Source: MAG-121220-bin8 sp964433845 | GTDB lineage: Bacteria > Bacteroidota > Bacteroidia > Flavobacteriales > Flavobacteriaceae | Direction: 5' to 3' | NCBI GenBank assembly: GCA_964433845.1 | Contig: CAYSTA010000001.1 | Location: forward strand, 128,542-192,541 | Length of the DNA: 64,000 nt | Part shown: one piece after another, positions 1 through 8,323 of the stretch | Numbering within the stretch: the stretch's first letter is position 1 | How the letters are laid out: each line of letters starts with the position of its first letter | The notes under the pieces: generated by a model | Database searches by the model: none | Told to the model about the DNA's origin: nothing | Seen by the model: the letters and a program-made list of their open reading frames with translations, nothing else | Position numbers and translations under genes: made by a program

Positions 1-629
1 TTTCTTACTGTACTAATTTAAAAAAAATTAAAAAAGCTGATTTATACATATTATGTGTGAGTGATAATGCTATTTCTAAGATCAGTGATCAATTAAATAT
101 CAATCATGATAGCATTATAGTACATACTTCTGGTTCAACTAACATGAATTGTTTATCAAAACATAAAAATTATGGGGTTATTTATCCATTACAAACATTA
201 AGTGAGAACAAAAAAATTATGTTTAGTAATATTCCCCTCATAATTGAAGCAAATTCTAAAATAGTATTAGATAAACTAAGAACTATTTGTTCAATTTTAT
301 CTAAAAAAGTAATAGACTCTAATAGTGATCAAAGAACATTAATTCATATTTCTGCTGTTTTTGCCAATAATTTTTCTAATTATATGAATATAATTGCTAA
401 AGAAATTTTAAATTCAAATAATATAGATTCTAATCTATTAAATCCATTAATTAATGAAACTGCAAATAAATTAAATCATTTATCTCCATTAAATGCTCAA
501 ACTGGACCTGCAATAAGAAAAGATCAAATAACAATTCAAAAACACTTAAATTTATTAAAAAAAACAAAGTATTTTGAAATATATGATAAGCTAACAAAAG
601 AAATAATAAAATTAAAAAATGAATTATAA
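1..629 (+). CDS. Rossmann-like and DUF2520 domain protein (5' partial)
   Basis: The reading frame is open to the left edge (first full codon at base 3), so the real start lies outside the window; the GTG at 57 is internal. The first visible residues, ADLYILCVSDNAI, match the late beta-strand of an NAD(P)-binding Rossmann fold. They are followed by HTSGS and YPLQT motifs, and the C-terminal helical half ends with the GPAIRKD motif typical of DUF2520. The family resembles pyrroline-carboxylate reductase or ketopantoate reductase-like dehydrogenases, but no substrate is known. The kdsC start codon lies inside its last codons (11-base overlap), so the two are probably translated together; this DUF2520-KdsC-Maf order is common in flavobacteria. 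Confidence 0.85.
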   Translation, partial: SYCTNLKKIKKADLYILCVSDNAISKISDQLNINHDSIIVHTSGSTNMNCLSKHKNYGVIYPLQTLSENKKIMFSNIPLIIEANSKIVLDKLRTICSILSKKVIDSNSDQRTLIHISAVFANNFSNYMNIIAKEILNSNNIDSNLLNPLINETANKLNHLSPLNAQTGPAIRKDQITIQKHLNLLKKTKYFEIYDKLTKEIIKLKNEL

Positions 630-1140
630 AGAAAAACTCCATATAATTAAAAATTTTGTATTTGATATTGATGGTGTTTTCACAAATGGGTTGATAACGA
701 TTGATTCTTTGGGAAATGAATCCAGAACATTTAATACAAAAGATGGAATTGCAATAAAACATGCAATAGAAAATCAATATAATGTTGCTATAATTTCGGG
801 AGCAAATAATGAAGGAATTAGAATAAGATTAAAAAAGCTGGGAGTAAAAAACATTTTTCTTGGATCTAATAATAAACTAAAAGATCTCAAAAAATATATA
901 AAATCCAATCAACTATCAAGTGAAGAAACTGCATATATGGGTGATGATACACCTGATATTAATTCTATGTCATATGTAGGTTTAAAAGCGTGTCCTTTTG
1001 ATGCTATCCCAGAAGTAAGAAGTATCTCTGACTATGTTTCGCCAAAAAAAGGAGGAGAAGGATGTGTTAGAGATATCATTGAACAAACATTAAAAGTTCA
1101 AAATAATTGGGAATTAAAAGATTTTAGTCAAAATATTTAA
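619..1140 (+). CDS. kdsC: KdsC-type HAD phosphatase (3-deoxy-D-manno-octulosonate 8-phosphate phosphatase)
   Basis: This is a HAD-superfamily phosphatase of the small, capless KdsC type, 173 residues as usual for the family. Visible motifs are the nucleophile pair D16/D18 in FDIDGV, S60 in IISG, a lysine near 86-88, the metal-binding G108-D109-D110 with D113, and the C-terminal KKGGEGCVRDIIE signature that closes the active site of the neighbouring subunit in the tetramer. The family removes phosphate from KDO-8-P in lipopolysaccharide core synthesis, which fits an outer-membrane bacterium. It overlaps the upstream DUF2520 gene by 11 bases and is followed 5 bases later by maf. A sialic-acid-type 9-phosphatase cannot be excluded from sequence alone. 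Confidence 0.88.
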   Translation: MNYKEKLHIIKNFVFDIDGVFTNGLITIDSLGNESRTFNTKDGIAIKHAIENQYNVAIISGANNEGIRIRLKKLGVKNIFLGSNNKLKDLKKYIKSNQLSSEETAYMGDDTPDINSMSYVGLKACPFDAIPEVRSISDYVSPKKGGEGCVRDIIEQTLKVQNNWELKDFSQNI

Positions 1141-1145
1141 ATTTT

Positions 1146-1733
1146 ATGATTTCAAAATATTTGAAAAACTATAAAGTTTTACTGGCTTCTTCTTCAAAAA
1201 GAAGGCAAGAACTTTTAAAAGAATTAGAAATTAATTTCCAAATAATCTTGCAAAAAATTGAAGAAAGCTATCCTAAAAGATTAAATAGATCTGAAATAAC
1301 TGATTTTCTTTCAAAAAAAAAATCTATTCCATTATTAAATAGTTTAAAAAAAAATGAGTTGCTAATAACATCTGATACTATAGTCTGGTTTAATAATAAA
1401 GCAATTGAAAAACCAAAAAATATAGTTGAAGCAAAAGAAATGTTAAGTCTATTAAGTGGATCTATGCATCAAGTATTTACTTCAATTTGTATTTCATTAA
1501 AAAATCAACAAAAAATAGTTAATCAAGAAACTAGAGTTTATTTCAATATTTTAAAAAATGATGAAATAAATTATTATGTGAATAAATTTGATGTTTTAGA
1601 TAGAGCGGGAAGTTATGGAATTCAAGACATAATAGGTCATGTAGGAATTTACAAAATTGAAGGTTGTTATAATAATGTTTTAGGATTTCCTACTAGCTTG
1701 TTTTGCGATACTATTAAAAAAATGAATTTATAA
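1146..1733 (+). CDS. maf: Maf family nucleotide pyrophosphatase
   Basis: A 195-residue Maf protein, a house-cleaning nucleoside triphosphate pyrophosphatase. The N-terminal phosphate-binding motif LLASSSKRRQELL lies at residues 12-24, the catalytic Asp in TSDTIV at D77, then LSGSMHQVFTS (103-113), DRAGSYGIQ (152-160) and the EGCYNNVLGFP motif (172-182). The GxYGIQ-type motif resembles the dTTP/UTP-active YhdE branch rather than the m7GTP branch; this is an inference. The start ATG is 5 bases after kdsC, consistent with one operon. A 129-base gap with a possible mini-gene follows. Confidence 0.92.
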   Translation: MISKYLKNYKVLLASSSKRRQELLKELEINFQIILQKIEESYPKRLNRSEITDFLSKKKSIPLLNSLKKNELLITSDTIVWFNNKAIEKPKNIVEAKEMLSLLSGSMHQVFTSICISLKNQQKIVNQETRVYFNILKNDEINYYVNKFDVLDRAGSYGIQDIIGHVGIYKIEGCYNNVLGFPTSLFCDTIKKMNL

Positions 1734-1766
1734 TCTATATTTTTATTAATTACAAACTATAATAAT

Positions 1767-1859
1767 ATGTTTAAATGGGATAAATCATATACTATTATCA
1801 TTTTAATTAATATTTCATACATAATATTTTTTAGCATTATAACTAATTTATTTTCATAA
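1767..1859 (+). CDS. possible 30-residue single-span membrane protein
   Basis: An ATG-to-TAA frame of 30 residues fills most of the gap between maf and the symporter and ends 3 bases before the symporter ATG. After a short polar start (MFKWDK) it is almost wholly hydrophobic (Ile, Leu, Phe, Tyr, Ser) and would make one membrane helix. Small one- or two-helix subunits sit upstream of some solute:sodium symporters, so a partner role is imaginable, but I recognise no family. In DNA this AT-rich, a hydrophobic frame of 30 codons can arise by chance. Confidence 0.3.
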   Translation: MFKWDKSYTIIILINISYIIFFSIITNLFS

Positions 1860-1862
1860 AAT

Positions 1863-3542
1863 ATGGCAGGAATAGATTGGTTAATATTAATTAGCACTCT
1901 AGTCTTTATAGTAAGCTATGGAGTAATTAAAACTAGAAATAATAAGAATTTAAATGATTATTTAAAGGGTGGTAATTCATCTAATTGGTGGACAATAGGT
2001 CTATCAGTTATGGCTACTCAGGCTAGTGCTATAACCTTTCTTTCAACACCCGGTCAAGCCTTCAATGATGGAATGACTTTCGTACAGTTTTATTTTGGAA
2101 TTCCTATAGCAATGATTATAATTTGCATGGTTTTTATACCAATATACCATAGACTAAAAGTTTATACAGCATATGAATTTTTAGAACAAAGATTTGATCT
2201 TAAAACTAGAACATTAGCTGCTATATTATTTTTAGTACAAAGAGGGCTTGCTGCAGGAATAACAATTTTTGCTCCTGCAATAATATTATCTTCTGTTTTA
2301 GGTTGGGATTTAAAACTTTTAAATGTAGCTATAGGAGTGTTAGTAATAATTTATACAGTTAGTGGAGGTACTAAAGCTGTAAGTATAACTCAAAAACAAC
2401 AAATGTTTGTGATTATGAGTGGTATGTTTATAGCTTTTTTTATAATATTAAACTCTCTTCCTCCAAATATTAATTTTTCAAATGCTTTAGATATAGCTGG
2501 TTTAGGAGGAAAAATGAAAGTTTTAGACTTTTCTTTTGACTTAAATGAAAGATATACGTTTTGGAGTGGAATTACTGGTGGATTATTTTTAGCATTATCT
2601 TATTTTGGAACAGATCAAAGTCAAGTTCAAAGATATTTATCAGGGAAATCCCTAAAAGAAAGTCAACTAGGATTATTATTTAATGCTGTTTTTAAAATTC
2701 CTATGCAATTTTTTATCCTCTTTGTAGGAGTTATGGTATTTGTTTTTTTTGAATTTAACAACGCTCCAATTCATTTTAATCCACAAGCCATCGAATATTT
2801 AGAAAAATATGAAACAGATGATTTTAACGAATTGAATAAAAACTACAGTCAATTAAAGAATAGCAAAAGAAAACTTCAAATTGATTTTGTCAAAAGAAAA
2901 AATAAAAACCAATCAACAGTAAAAATTGAAAATCAAATTCTAGATCTTCAAAAGAAAGAAATAGAACAAAGAAGTGATATAAAAGAAATACTTAATAAAA
3001 ATAACGCAAGAATAGAAACAAACGATAAAGACTATGTATTTATTTTTTTCATATTAAATTACCTGCCAAAAGGAATTATAGGTTTATTGTTAGCTGTAAT
3101 ACTAAGTGCTGCAATGTCATCAACTGCATCAGAGCTAAACGCACTTTCTGCTACAACTGTCATTGATCTATACAAAAGGAATCATATTAAGCCTAAATCA
3201 AAAAAACACTATGTTAACGCATCAAAATGGTTTACATTAATTTGGGGAGTAATTGCTATAATTTTTGCAAGTTTTGGAACATTATTTGAAAACCTTATAC
3301 AATTAGTAAATATTATAGGGTCTATATTTTACGGAACAATTTTAGGTATTTTTTTAATCGCTTTCTTCATCAAGAAAATAAAAGGAAACGACGTTTTCTG
3401 GGCAGCTTGCATATCCCAAGCACTAATATTTATAATTTACGCTTTTACAGATATTGGTTACTTATGGTTAAACTTTATTGGAGCTTTATTAACTACAATA
3501 TTTTCATATTCCTTGAATTTTTTAAATTCAAAAAACAATTAA
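1863..3542 (+). CDS. sodium:solute symporter (SSS family)
   Basis: A 559-residue inner-membrane transporter. The first helix starts at residue 5, and the region 45-65 (SVMATQASAITFLSTPGQA) matches the sodium-binding unwound helix of the SSS/SGLT family. GGTKAVSITQKQQ (168-180) and YFGTDQSQVQRYLSGKS (247-263) are the classic central signature. Between the helix near 284-297 and the next near 391-415 lies an unusual hydrophilic insertion of about 80 residues (309-388), rich in Lys/Glu/Asn and coiled-coil-like. The helix containing SAAMSSTASELNALS (415-429) follows. The substrate is unknown; sugars, amino acids or sialic acid are all used by relatives. The TAA stop shares TTAA with the convergent DUF2911 gene. 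Confidence 0.9.
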   Translation: MAGIDWLILISTLVFIVSYGVIKTRNNKNLNDYLKGGNSSNWWTIGLSVMATQASAITFLSTPGQAFNDGMTFVQFYFGIPIAMIIICMVFIPIYHRLKVYTAYEFLEQRFDLKTRTLAAILFLVQRGLAAGITIFAPAIILSSVLGWDLKLLNVAIGVLVIIYTVSGGTKAVSITQKQQMFVIMSGMFIAFFIILNSLPPNINFSNALDIAGLGGKMKVLDFSFDLNERYTFWSGITGGLFLALSYFGTDQSQVQRYLSGKSLKESQLGLLFNAVFKIPMQFFILFVGVMVFVFFEFNNAPIHFNPQAIEYLEKYETDDFNELNKNYSQLKNSKRKLQIDFVKRKNKNQSTVKIENQILDLQKKEIEQRSDIKEILNKNNARIETNDKDYVFIFFILNYLPKGIIGLLLAVILSAAMSSTASELNALSATTVIDLYKRNHIKPKSKKHYVNASKWFTLIWGVIAIIFASFGTLFENLIQLVNIIGSIFYGTILGIFLIAFFIKKIKGNDVFWAACISQALIFIIYAFTDIGYLWLNFIGALLTTIFSYSLNFLNSKNN

Positions 3543-4381
3543 TTATTTAAAATATATTCTACAGTATCACTTAATGATTTCACAGAATCTTTGAGTTTTG
3601 TCTCTTTGGCTAGAGCAAGTCCTTTATTTGCTATTTTTAAAGCACCTTCTTTGTCACCAACAGCTAAATAAATCAGGGCTTTTTGTTTTAACATCCAATA
3701 TGGAGCATCTTTTCTAAGTTCAAAGGATTTATCAATCCAACGCTTAGCTAAATTCATATTTAAATTTTCTTCTAAATAAAAAACTGCTGCTTTATAATAA
3801 TTTTGAGAGTTTGGATTCTTGTCTAAAGTATTTTTAATCGAAGAAATAGTTTTGTCTCTAGTTAAGGTATTTATGCTAAAAGAAGAAACAGTTGATTCCC
3901 AAATAAAATATATAGTAGCTCCATTATTACTTAAATTATTTATTTGTATAGAAAAAGATTCAACAGAATAAGGTAATTCGTAAGAATTTGCTGATGTTTT
4001 TATTGCAATCTCATTTTTATCCCAATTTTGGGGCAATCCCCAATTATCATTTTTTTTATATAAAATAATTTCCCATGATTCATGTCCAGGAATTGTATAA
4101 ATAGCATATTTCCCTTTAGGAACTACTACCTCTCCTATCATTACTTTATCACTAAATTCAATAGTAGTGTTTTTATTAGCACCTGTTCTCCAAACTTCAT
4201 TATAAGGCACCAAATTTCCAAAAATTTGTCTTCCTCTAGCTGATGGTCTTGAATATTCAATTTTAATATCAACAAGTCCAACTTTTTGAACTAATGTTGA
4301 AAAAGGACTAGGTTGTGGAGTTTGGATTTGAGTGAAAGAAAAAAAAGGAGCAAACAATAGAATAATAAATATTTTTTTCAT
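3539..4381 (-). CDS. DUF2911 domain secreted protein with C-terminal TPR-like helices
   Basis: 280 residues. An N-terminal signal peptide (about 1-18, ending FSFTQ) sends it to the periplasm or cell surface. The DUF2911 beta domain covers roughly 30-165, with recognisable SRPSARGRQIFG (44-55), YNEVWRTGANKNTTIEF (60-76) and VPKGKYAIYTIP (87-98) motifs. Residues about 185-270 form helical repeats of TPR character. DUF2911 proteins are abundant in Bacteroidota, but their role is unknown. A full TAnnTTTG promoter box lies at 4401-4408. The stop codon overlaps that of the symporter on the other strand in a shared TTAA. Confidence 0.85.
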   Translation of the reverse strand: MKKIFIILLFAPFFSFTQIQTPQPSPFSTLVQKVGLVDIKIEYSRPSARGRQIFGNLVPYNEVWRTGANKNTTIEFSDKVMIGEVVVPKGKYAIYTIPGHESWEIILYKKNDNWGLPQNWDKNEIAIKTSANSYELPYSVESFSIQINNLSNNGATIYFIWESTVSSFSINTLTRDKTISSIKNTLDKNPNSQNYYKAAVFYLEENLNMNLAKRWIDKSFELRKDAPYWMLKQKALIYLAVGDKEGALKIANKGLALAKETKLKDSVKSLSDTVEYILNN

Positions 4382-4400
4382 AGTATCTTTTTTAGTTATT

Positions 4401-4408
4401 CAAATTTA
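4401..4408 (-). promoter_or_regulatory. -7 promoter box for the DUF2911 gene
   Basis: TAAATTTG on the minus strand matches the Bacteroidota TAnnTTTG box and lies 19 bases upstream of the ATG at 4381. No good TTTG box is seen 19 bases further upstream. Confidence 0.5.
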
Positions 4409-4453
4409 TAAAATCAATAATAATTATTAAAAGATAAAATTTTTATAAAAGAA

Positions 4454-5761
4454 CTAAAGTCTTTTTATTCTTGCTCCTAACTTATTTAATCTCTCGTCTA
4501 TTTTTTCATAACCCCTATCAATTTGTTCAATATTATGAATAATACTTGTTCCTTTAGCTGATAGTGCTGCAATTAATAGTGAAACTCCTGCTCTAATATC
4601 TGGAGAAACCATTTTAGTTGCTTTTAACTGAGATTTAAAATCATGTCCAATTACATTAGCCCTGTGAGGGTCACATAAAATAATTTTTGCACCCATATCA
4701 ATTAATTTATCTACAAAAAATAACCTGCTTTCAAACATTTTTTGATGTATTAATACACTTCCTCTTGCTTGAGTTGCAACAACTAAAATTACACTTAATA
4801 AATCTGGTGTAAAGCCTGGCCAAGGGGCATCAGAAATTGTAAGAACTGAACCATCAATATAATTTTGAATTTCATAACCATCATTATGTTCAGGTATATA
4901 AATATCATCTCCTTTCTTTACCAATTTAATTCCCAATTTCTTAAAAACATCTGGAATTTGACCTAAGTTTTCCCAACTTACATTCTTAATAGTAATGTTA
5001 CTTTTTGTGATAGCAGCCATTCCAATCCAACTACCAATTTCAATCATATCTGGAAGAACTTTATGTGAACAACCAGCTAATGACTTAACACCTTCTACTA
5101 CTAATAAATTAGAACCAATACCAGAAATATTAGCACCCATACTAACTAACATTTTACACAACTGTTGAATATAAGGTTCACATGCTGCATTATATATCCT
5201 AGTTTTACCTTCAGCTAATGTTGCTGCCATCAAAATATTTGCGGTTCCAGTTACAGAAGCTTGATCTAAAAGTATATAAGCACCCTTAAGTTTATTTGAT
5301 TCAACTCCATAAAAATGTTCTTCTCTATTATATCTAAATGATGCGCCTAGTTTAATTAAACCTAAAAAATGAGTATCTAATCTTCTTCTACCAATCTTAT
5401 CTCCTCCTGGCTTAGGGATATATCCTTTACCAAAACGGGTTAATAAAGGTCCAACAATCATTATAGATCCTCTCAAACTACTTCCTTTAGATTTAAAAGA
5501 TTCAGATTGTAAATTATCGACATTTATTTTATCTGCCTGGAAAGAATATTTGTTATTTGAAATTTTATTGATTTTAACTCCAAGAAATGATAAAAGGTCA
5601 ATTAGCTTTATTACATCAATTATCTCAGGAATATTTTCTATTACAACTTCTTTATCAGTTAATAAAGAAGCACAAATTACCTGTAATGCTTCATTTTTTG
5701 CACCTTGAGGGTGAATTTCTCCATTTAGCTTAATTCCGCCCTCAATTGAAAAAGTACCCAT
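4454..5761 (-). CDS. murA: UDP-N-acetylglucosamine 1-carboxyvinyltransferase MurA (Asp-type active site)
   Basis: 435 residues in two EPSP-synthase-like halves. MurA transfers enolpyruvate from PEP to UDP-GlcNAc in the first committed step of peptidoglycan synthesis in the cytoplasm. QGAKNEAL (19-26) carries the conserved Lys-Asn, and RGSIMIVGPLL (97-107) is typical. The active-site loop reads PKPGGDKIGRRRLDTH: Asp121 occupies the position of the fosfomycin-target cysteine. That replacement is known in chlamydiae, mycobacteria and Bacteroidota and gives intrinsic fosfomycin resistance. SVTGTANILMAA and PWPGFTPDL are further family blocks. The start is 11 bases after the DUF4290 gene, suggesting one transcript. 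Confidence 0.95.
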   Translation of the reverse strand: MGTFSIEGGIKLNGEIHPQGAKNEALQVICASLLTDKEVVIENIPEIIDVIKLIDLLSFLGVKINKISNNKYSFQADKINVDNLQSESFKSKGSSLRGSIMIVGPLLTRFGKGYIPKPGGDKIGRRRLDTHFLGLIKLGASFRYNREEHFYGVESNKLKGAYILLDQASVTGTANILMAATLAEGKTRIYNAACEPYIQQLCKMLVSMGANISGIGSNLLVVEGVKSLAGCSHKVLPDMIEIGSWIGMAAITKSNITIKNVSWENLGQIPDVFKKLGIKLVKKGDDIYIPEHNDGYEIQNYIDGSVLTISDAPWPGFTPDLLSVILVVATQARGSVLIHQKMFESRLFFVDKLIDMGAKIILCDPHRANVIGHDFKSQLKATKMVSPDIRAGVSLLIAALSAKGTSIIHNIEQIDRGYEKIDERLNKLGARIKRL

Positions 5762-5772
5762 TTATATTGATG

Positions 5773-6420
5773 TTAATTATTATTCCTTTTTTTATAATTA
5801 CGATATGGTTTTTTATTTTTTGAACTATGCTTTGTAAATTTCTTATTAGTTAACTTAATTAAATTTTGAGAATCTGTAAGTGGTTTGTCTGAAGAATCTA
5901 CAACAAGTTTGCCATCTGAAAGTTCTAATAAATGTTCATAAATAACATCATCTTCAACAGTATCCTTATTCCAATTTAAAAAACATTTCTTCATATGATT
6001 TGCAATTACATATATCAATTGTTTTTTCATTTCACCTTCCTCCCATCCAATTGCAACATCAATCATTCTTTTTATATTATTGCCATAAAATCTATATTTA
6101 GGAAAATTTTGAGGATAATTTAATTTATCAGGTCTTTGATAAAAAACTTCTTTTGAAGGTAAGGGAAATGGGGAATCAACATCCAATTTAAAATCAGACA
6201 TAATAAAAAGTTGATCCCAAAGTTTATGTTGAAAATCAGGAACATCTCTTAAATGAGGATTTAAATTACCCATTACTCCAATAATTGCCTTTGCCATTTT
6301 ATTTCTTTCTTCTTTATTATCACAAGCTAAAGCTTGATCAATCATTTTATGAAGATGCCTACCATATTCTGGAATTATAAGCTTAGTTCTTTCGGTATTA
6401 TACTCTAAATTTTCTATCAA
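5773..6420 (-). CDS. DUF4290 domain protein
   Basis: A 215-residue soluble protein. The N-terminal part (YNTERTKLIIPEYGRHLHKM, residues 7-26) and the GNLNPHLRD and FQHKLWDQLF blocks are characteristic of DUF4290, a family restricted to Bacteroidota and usually located next to murA, as here. The C-terminus is a lysine/asparagine-rich basic tail (from about 190: KFTKHSSKNKKPYRNYKKR) that could contact nucleic acid or membrane; this is inference. No catalytic motif is visible and the function is unknown. It appears to be the first gene of a two-gene unit with murA. Confidence 0.88.
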   Translation of the reverse strand: MIENLEYNTERTKLIIPEYGRHLHKMIDQALACDNKEERNKMAKAIIGVMGNLNPHLRDVPDFQHKLWDQLFIMSDFKLDVDSPFPLPSKEVFYQRPDKLNYPQNFPKYRFYGNNIKRMIDVAIGWEEGEMKKQLIYVIANHMKKCFLNWNKDTVEDDVIYEHLLELSDGKLVVDSSDKPLTDSQNLIKLTNKKFTKHSSKNKKPYRNYKKRNNN

Positions 6421-6450
6421 AATTTGGGTGGTTTAATTAGTAAGAAGTTA

Positions 6451-6458
6451 CAAATTTA
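6451..6458 (-). promoter_or_regulatory. -7 promoter box for DUF4290-murA
   Basis: TAAATTTG on the minus strand, 30 bases upstream of the ATG at 6420, matches TAnnTTTG. It would drive the DUF4290-murA unit. Confidence 0.45.
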
Positions 6459-6470
6459 ATAAATTATTAA

Positions 6471-6755
6471 TCATAAAGATATTATTCCTTCTATTTCAGA
6501 AGCTAATTTATATTTTTTTATCACTTCATTAGCTGATTTCATCTTTGCAATTATTGTAATACTAGTAAAATTCTTCGAAGAAGAAAGATTTGAAGAAATA
6601 TCAGCATCAATATCATTAAAAATATTTTTAAGATTGGTAATATTTAATGAATCCGATTTTAAAATAAATTTGAATTTATAAATTGAAGGCCAATCTGAAG
6701 ACAAAGAAAGTTGTTTTTCTAGTCTTATATAAAAATCATTATTATCATTTAACAT
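6471..6755 (-). CDS. DUF493 family protein (YbeD-like)
   Basis: A 94-residue protein with the DUF493/YbeD ACT-like fold pattern: WPSIYKFKFILKSD at the first strand, a central acidic Ile-rich helix, and SITIIAKMKSANEVIKKYKLASEIEGIISL at the end. Family members are small ferredoxin-like regulators of unknown ligand. An upstream TATATTTG box sits immediately before the start. It is divergent from the ATPase gene at 6807. Confidence 0.8.
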   Translation of the reverse strand: MLNDNNDFYIRLEKQLSLSSDWPSIYKFKFILKSDSLNITNLKNIFNDIDADISSNLSSSKNFTSITIIAKMKSANEVIKKYKLASEIEGIISL

Positions 6756-6760
6756 TATTT

Positions 6761-6768
6761 CAAATATA
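6761..6768 (-). promoter_or_regulatory. -7 promoter box for the DUF493 gene
   Basis: TATATTTG on the minus strand, only 5 bases upstream of the ATG at 6755, so the transcript would be nearly leaderless. It forms a divergent pair with the plus-strand box at 6793-6800. Confidence 0.45.
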
Positions 6769-6792
6769 TATAAATAAAGATTTATTAATTGA

Positions 6793-6800
6793 TAAATTTG
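6793..6800 (+). promoter_or_regulatory. -7 promoter box that decides the ATPase start
   Basis: TAAATTTG matches TAnnTTTG. It lies between a possible TTG start at 6789 and the ATG at 6807, so transcription from it would only allow the ATG. Confidence 0.45.
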
Positions 6801-6806
6801 CTTGAA

Positions 6807-7337
6807 ATGAAAAATAGCAAAAAGATTGTAATTACTGGTGGTCCAGGTTCAGGAAAAACTAGTTTAATTGATGAGTTAGAAAACAAAAAATTCAATTGTG
6901 AAAAAGAAATTGTTAGATCATTAACTCTTGAAGGGAAAAAAGATGGAAATGATCAACTTTTTCTTAAAGAACCATTAAATTTTTCTAAAAAATTATTAGA
7001 CTTAAGAATAATTCAATTTAATAAAAAACAAGTTGCATCTATCACATTTTTTGATAGAGGAGTTCAAGACACTTTTGCTTATTTAAATTTTTTAAAAACT
7101 AAATATGACAATGATCTTTTAAAAAAATGTGAAAGAATCAAATATGACAAGGTTTTTATCCTTCCTCCCTGGAAAGAGATATATAATCAGGATGAATGCA
7201 GATATGAAACCTTTGAAGAATCTATAAAGATTTTTGAAGAAATAATAAAAATTTATCATTTTTTTAAAATGAAAACAATAATATTAGAAAAAGATTCAGT
7301 AGATAATAGAATTAAAAAGATATTAAGTTACTTGTGA
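6807..7337 (+). CDS. P-loop ATP-binding protein (AAA_28-like)
   Basis: 176 residues from the ATG at 6807. A TTG at 6789 in the same frame is rejected because the promoter box lies between them. Walker A is GGPGSGKTSL at about residues 9-18 of this start. FFDRGVQDTFAYLNFL resembles the DRG motif of deoxynucleoside/thymidylate-kinase-like or NadR-like P-loop enzymes, and YDKVFILPPWKEIYNQDECR is typical of the ATP-binding AAA_28 group, where the Arg forms part of a lid. Substrate unknown; a small-molecule kinase is the best guess. It is followed closely by fmt, perhaps as one transcript. Confidence 0.78.
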   Translation: MKNSKKIVITGGPGSGKTSLIDELENKKFNCEKEIVRSLTLEGKKDGNDQLFLKEPLNFSKKLLDLRIIQFNKKQVASITFFDRGVQDTFAYLNFLKTKYDNDLLKKCERIKYDKVFILPPWKEIYNQDECRYETFEESIKIFEEIIKIYHFFKMKTIILEKDSVDNRIKKILSYL

Positions 7338-7351
7338 AAAAATATTTTAAA

Positions 7352-8296
7352 ATGAATAATTTAAAGATAATTTTTATGGGAACATCTGATTTTGCTGTTA
7401 AAAGCCTTGATAATCTATTATTAAATAATTTTGATGTTGAAGCAGTAGTCACAGCTCCAGATAAAAAATCAGGTAGAGGGAATAAAATCAATTTTTCATA
7501 TGTAAAAAAATATAGTTTAAATCAAAATTTAAAATTATTTCAACCTGAAAACTTAAAGGATACAGATTTTATTAAGGAAATGAAATCTTTTGATGCAGAT
7601 ATTTTTATTGTAGTTGCATTTAGAATGTTACCAAAAATAGTATGGGAAATTCCTAAAAAGGGAACAATAAATTTACATGCATCTTTATTACCACAATTAA
7701 GAGGAGCAGCACCAATTCAATGGGCTATTATAAATGGATTAAAAAAGACAGGTGTTACAACATTTTTTATTAATGAAAAAGTTGACTTTGGAGATATCAT
7801 AGAACAAAAAGAAGTAGAAATTGGAGATTTTGAAAATACTGGAAGTTTATATGAAAAATTAAAAATTGCTGGCGGTTTATTAATATTATCTACCTTGAAA
7901 TTAATATCTAAAAATAATTTAAAAACAATTAAGCAAAGTAATTCATTAAATCTTCTTAAAGCGCCTAAATTGAATAAAGAAAATACAAAAATAGATTGGA
8001 ATAAATCTGGGTTTGAAATTTTTAATTTTATTAGGGGATTATCTCCTTTTCCATCAGCATGGACAAAGGATCAAAAAAATAATAAAATTATAAAGCTATT
8101 TAATGTAATTTATCATAAAGAAACAAAAACAAAACATTTAAATGGTGTAATTTCTATAAAAAATAATATGTTAAAAATTCTTTTAAAAGATGGATATTTA
8201 GAGGTCTTAGAAATTCAAATCGAAGGCAAAAAAAGAATGTCTGGGAAAGAATTTATAAATGGATATAAAGATTATGATTCTATTAGACTTTTATAG
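7352..8296 (+). CDS. fmt: methionyl-tRNA formyltransferase
   Basis: 314 residues from the ATG at 7352, which places the protein start MNNLKIIFMGTSDFAV exactly where the family begins. An in-frame GTG at 7334 would overlap the previous gene and add an atypical tail. The enzyme formylates initiator Met-tRNA with 10-formyl-THF. The catalytic triad is visible: N107, H109 (in NLHASLLPQLRGAAPIQ) and D145 (in VDFGD). The C-terminal tRNA-binding barrel starts near residue 205 (KAPKLNKENTKIDW). It depends on the folate pool to which folD in this window contributes. Confidence 0.95.
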   Translation: MNNLKIIFMGTSDFAVKSLDNLLLNNFDVEAVVTAPDKKSGRGNKINFSYVKKYSLNQNLKLFQPENLKDTDFIKEMKSFDADIFIVVAFRMLPKIVWEIPKKGTINLHASLLPQLRGAAPIQWAIINGLKKTGVTTFFINEKVDFGDIIEQKEVEIGDFENTGSLYEKLKIAGGLLILSTLKLISKNNLKTIKQSNSLNLLKAPKLNKENTKIDWNKSGFEIFNFIRGLSPFPSAWTKDQKNNKIIKLFNVIYHKETKTKHLNGVISIKNNMLKILLKDGYLEVLEIQIEGKKRMSGKEFINGYKDYDSIRLL

Positions 8297-8323
8297 TTAT
8301 GTTAAACAATTTAAATTAAAAAA

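Noticed and set aside
451..777. antisense frame of 108 codons across DUF2520 and kdsC
   Set aside because: Opposite strand of two well-supported genes, low-complexity Phe/Ile/Leu translation, no motif; the same applies to the other antisense frames such as 41420-41785 and 50126-50404.
6789..6806. TTG start for the P-loop ATPase
   Set aside because: A promoter box lies at 6793-6800, downstream of that codon.
7334..7351. GTG start for fmt overlapping the ATPase gene
   Set aside because: The ATG at 7352 gives the standard N-terminus of the family.
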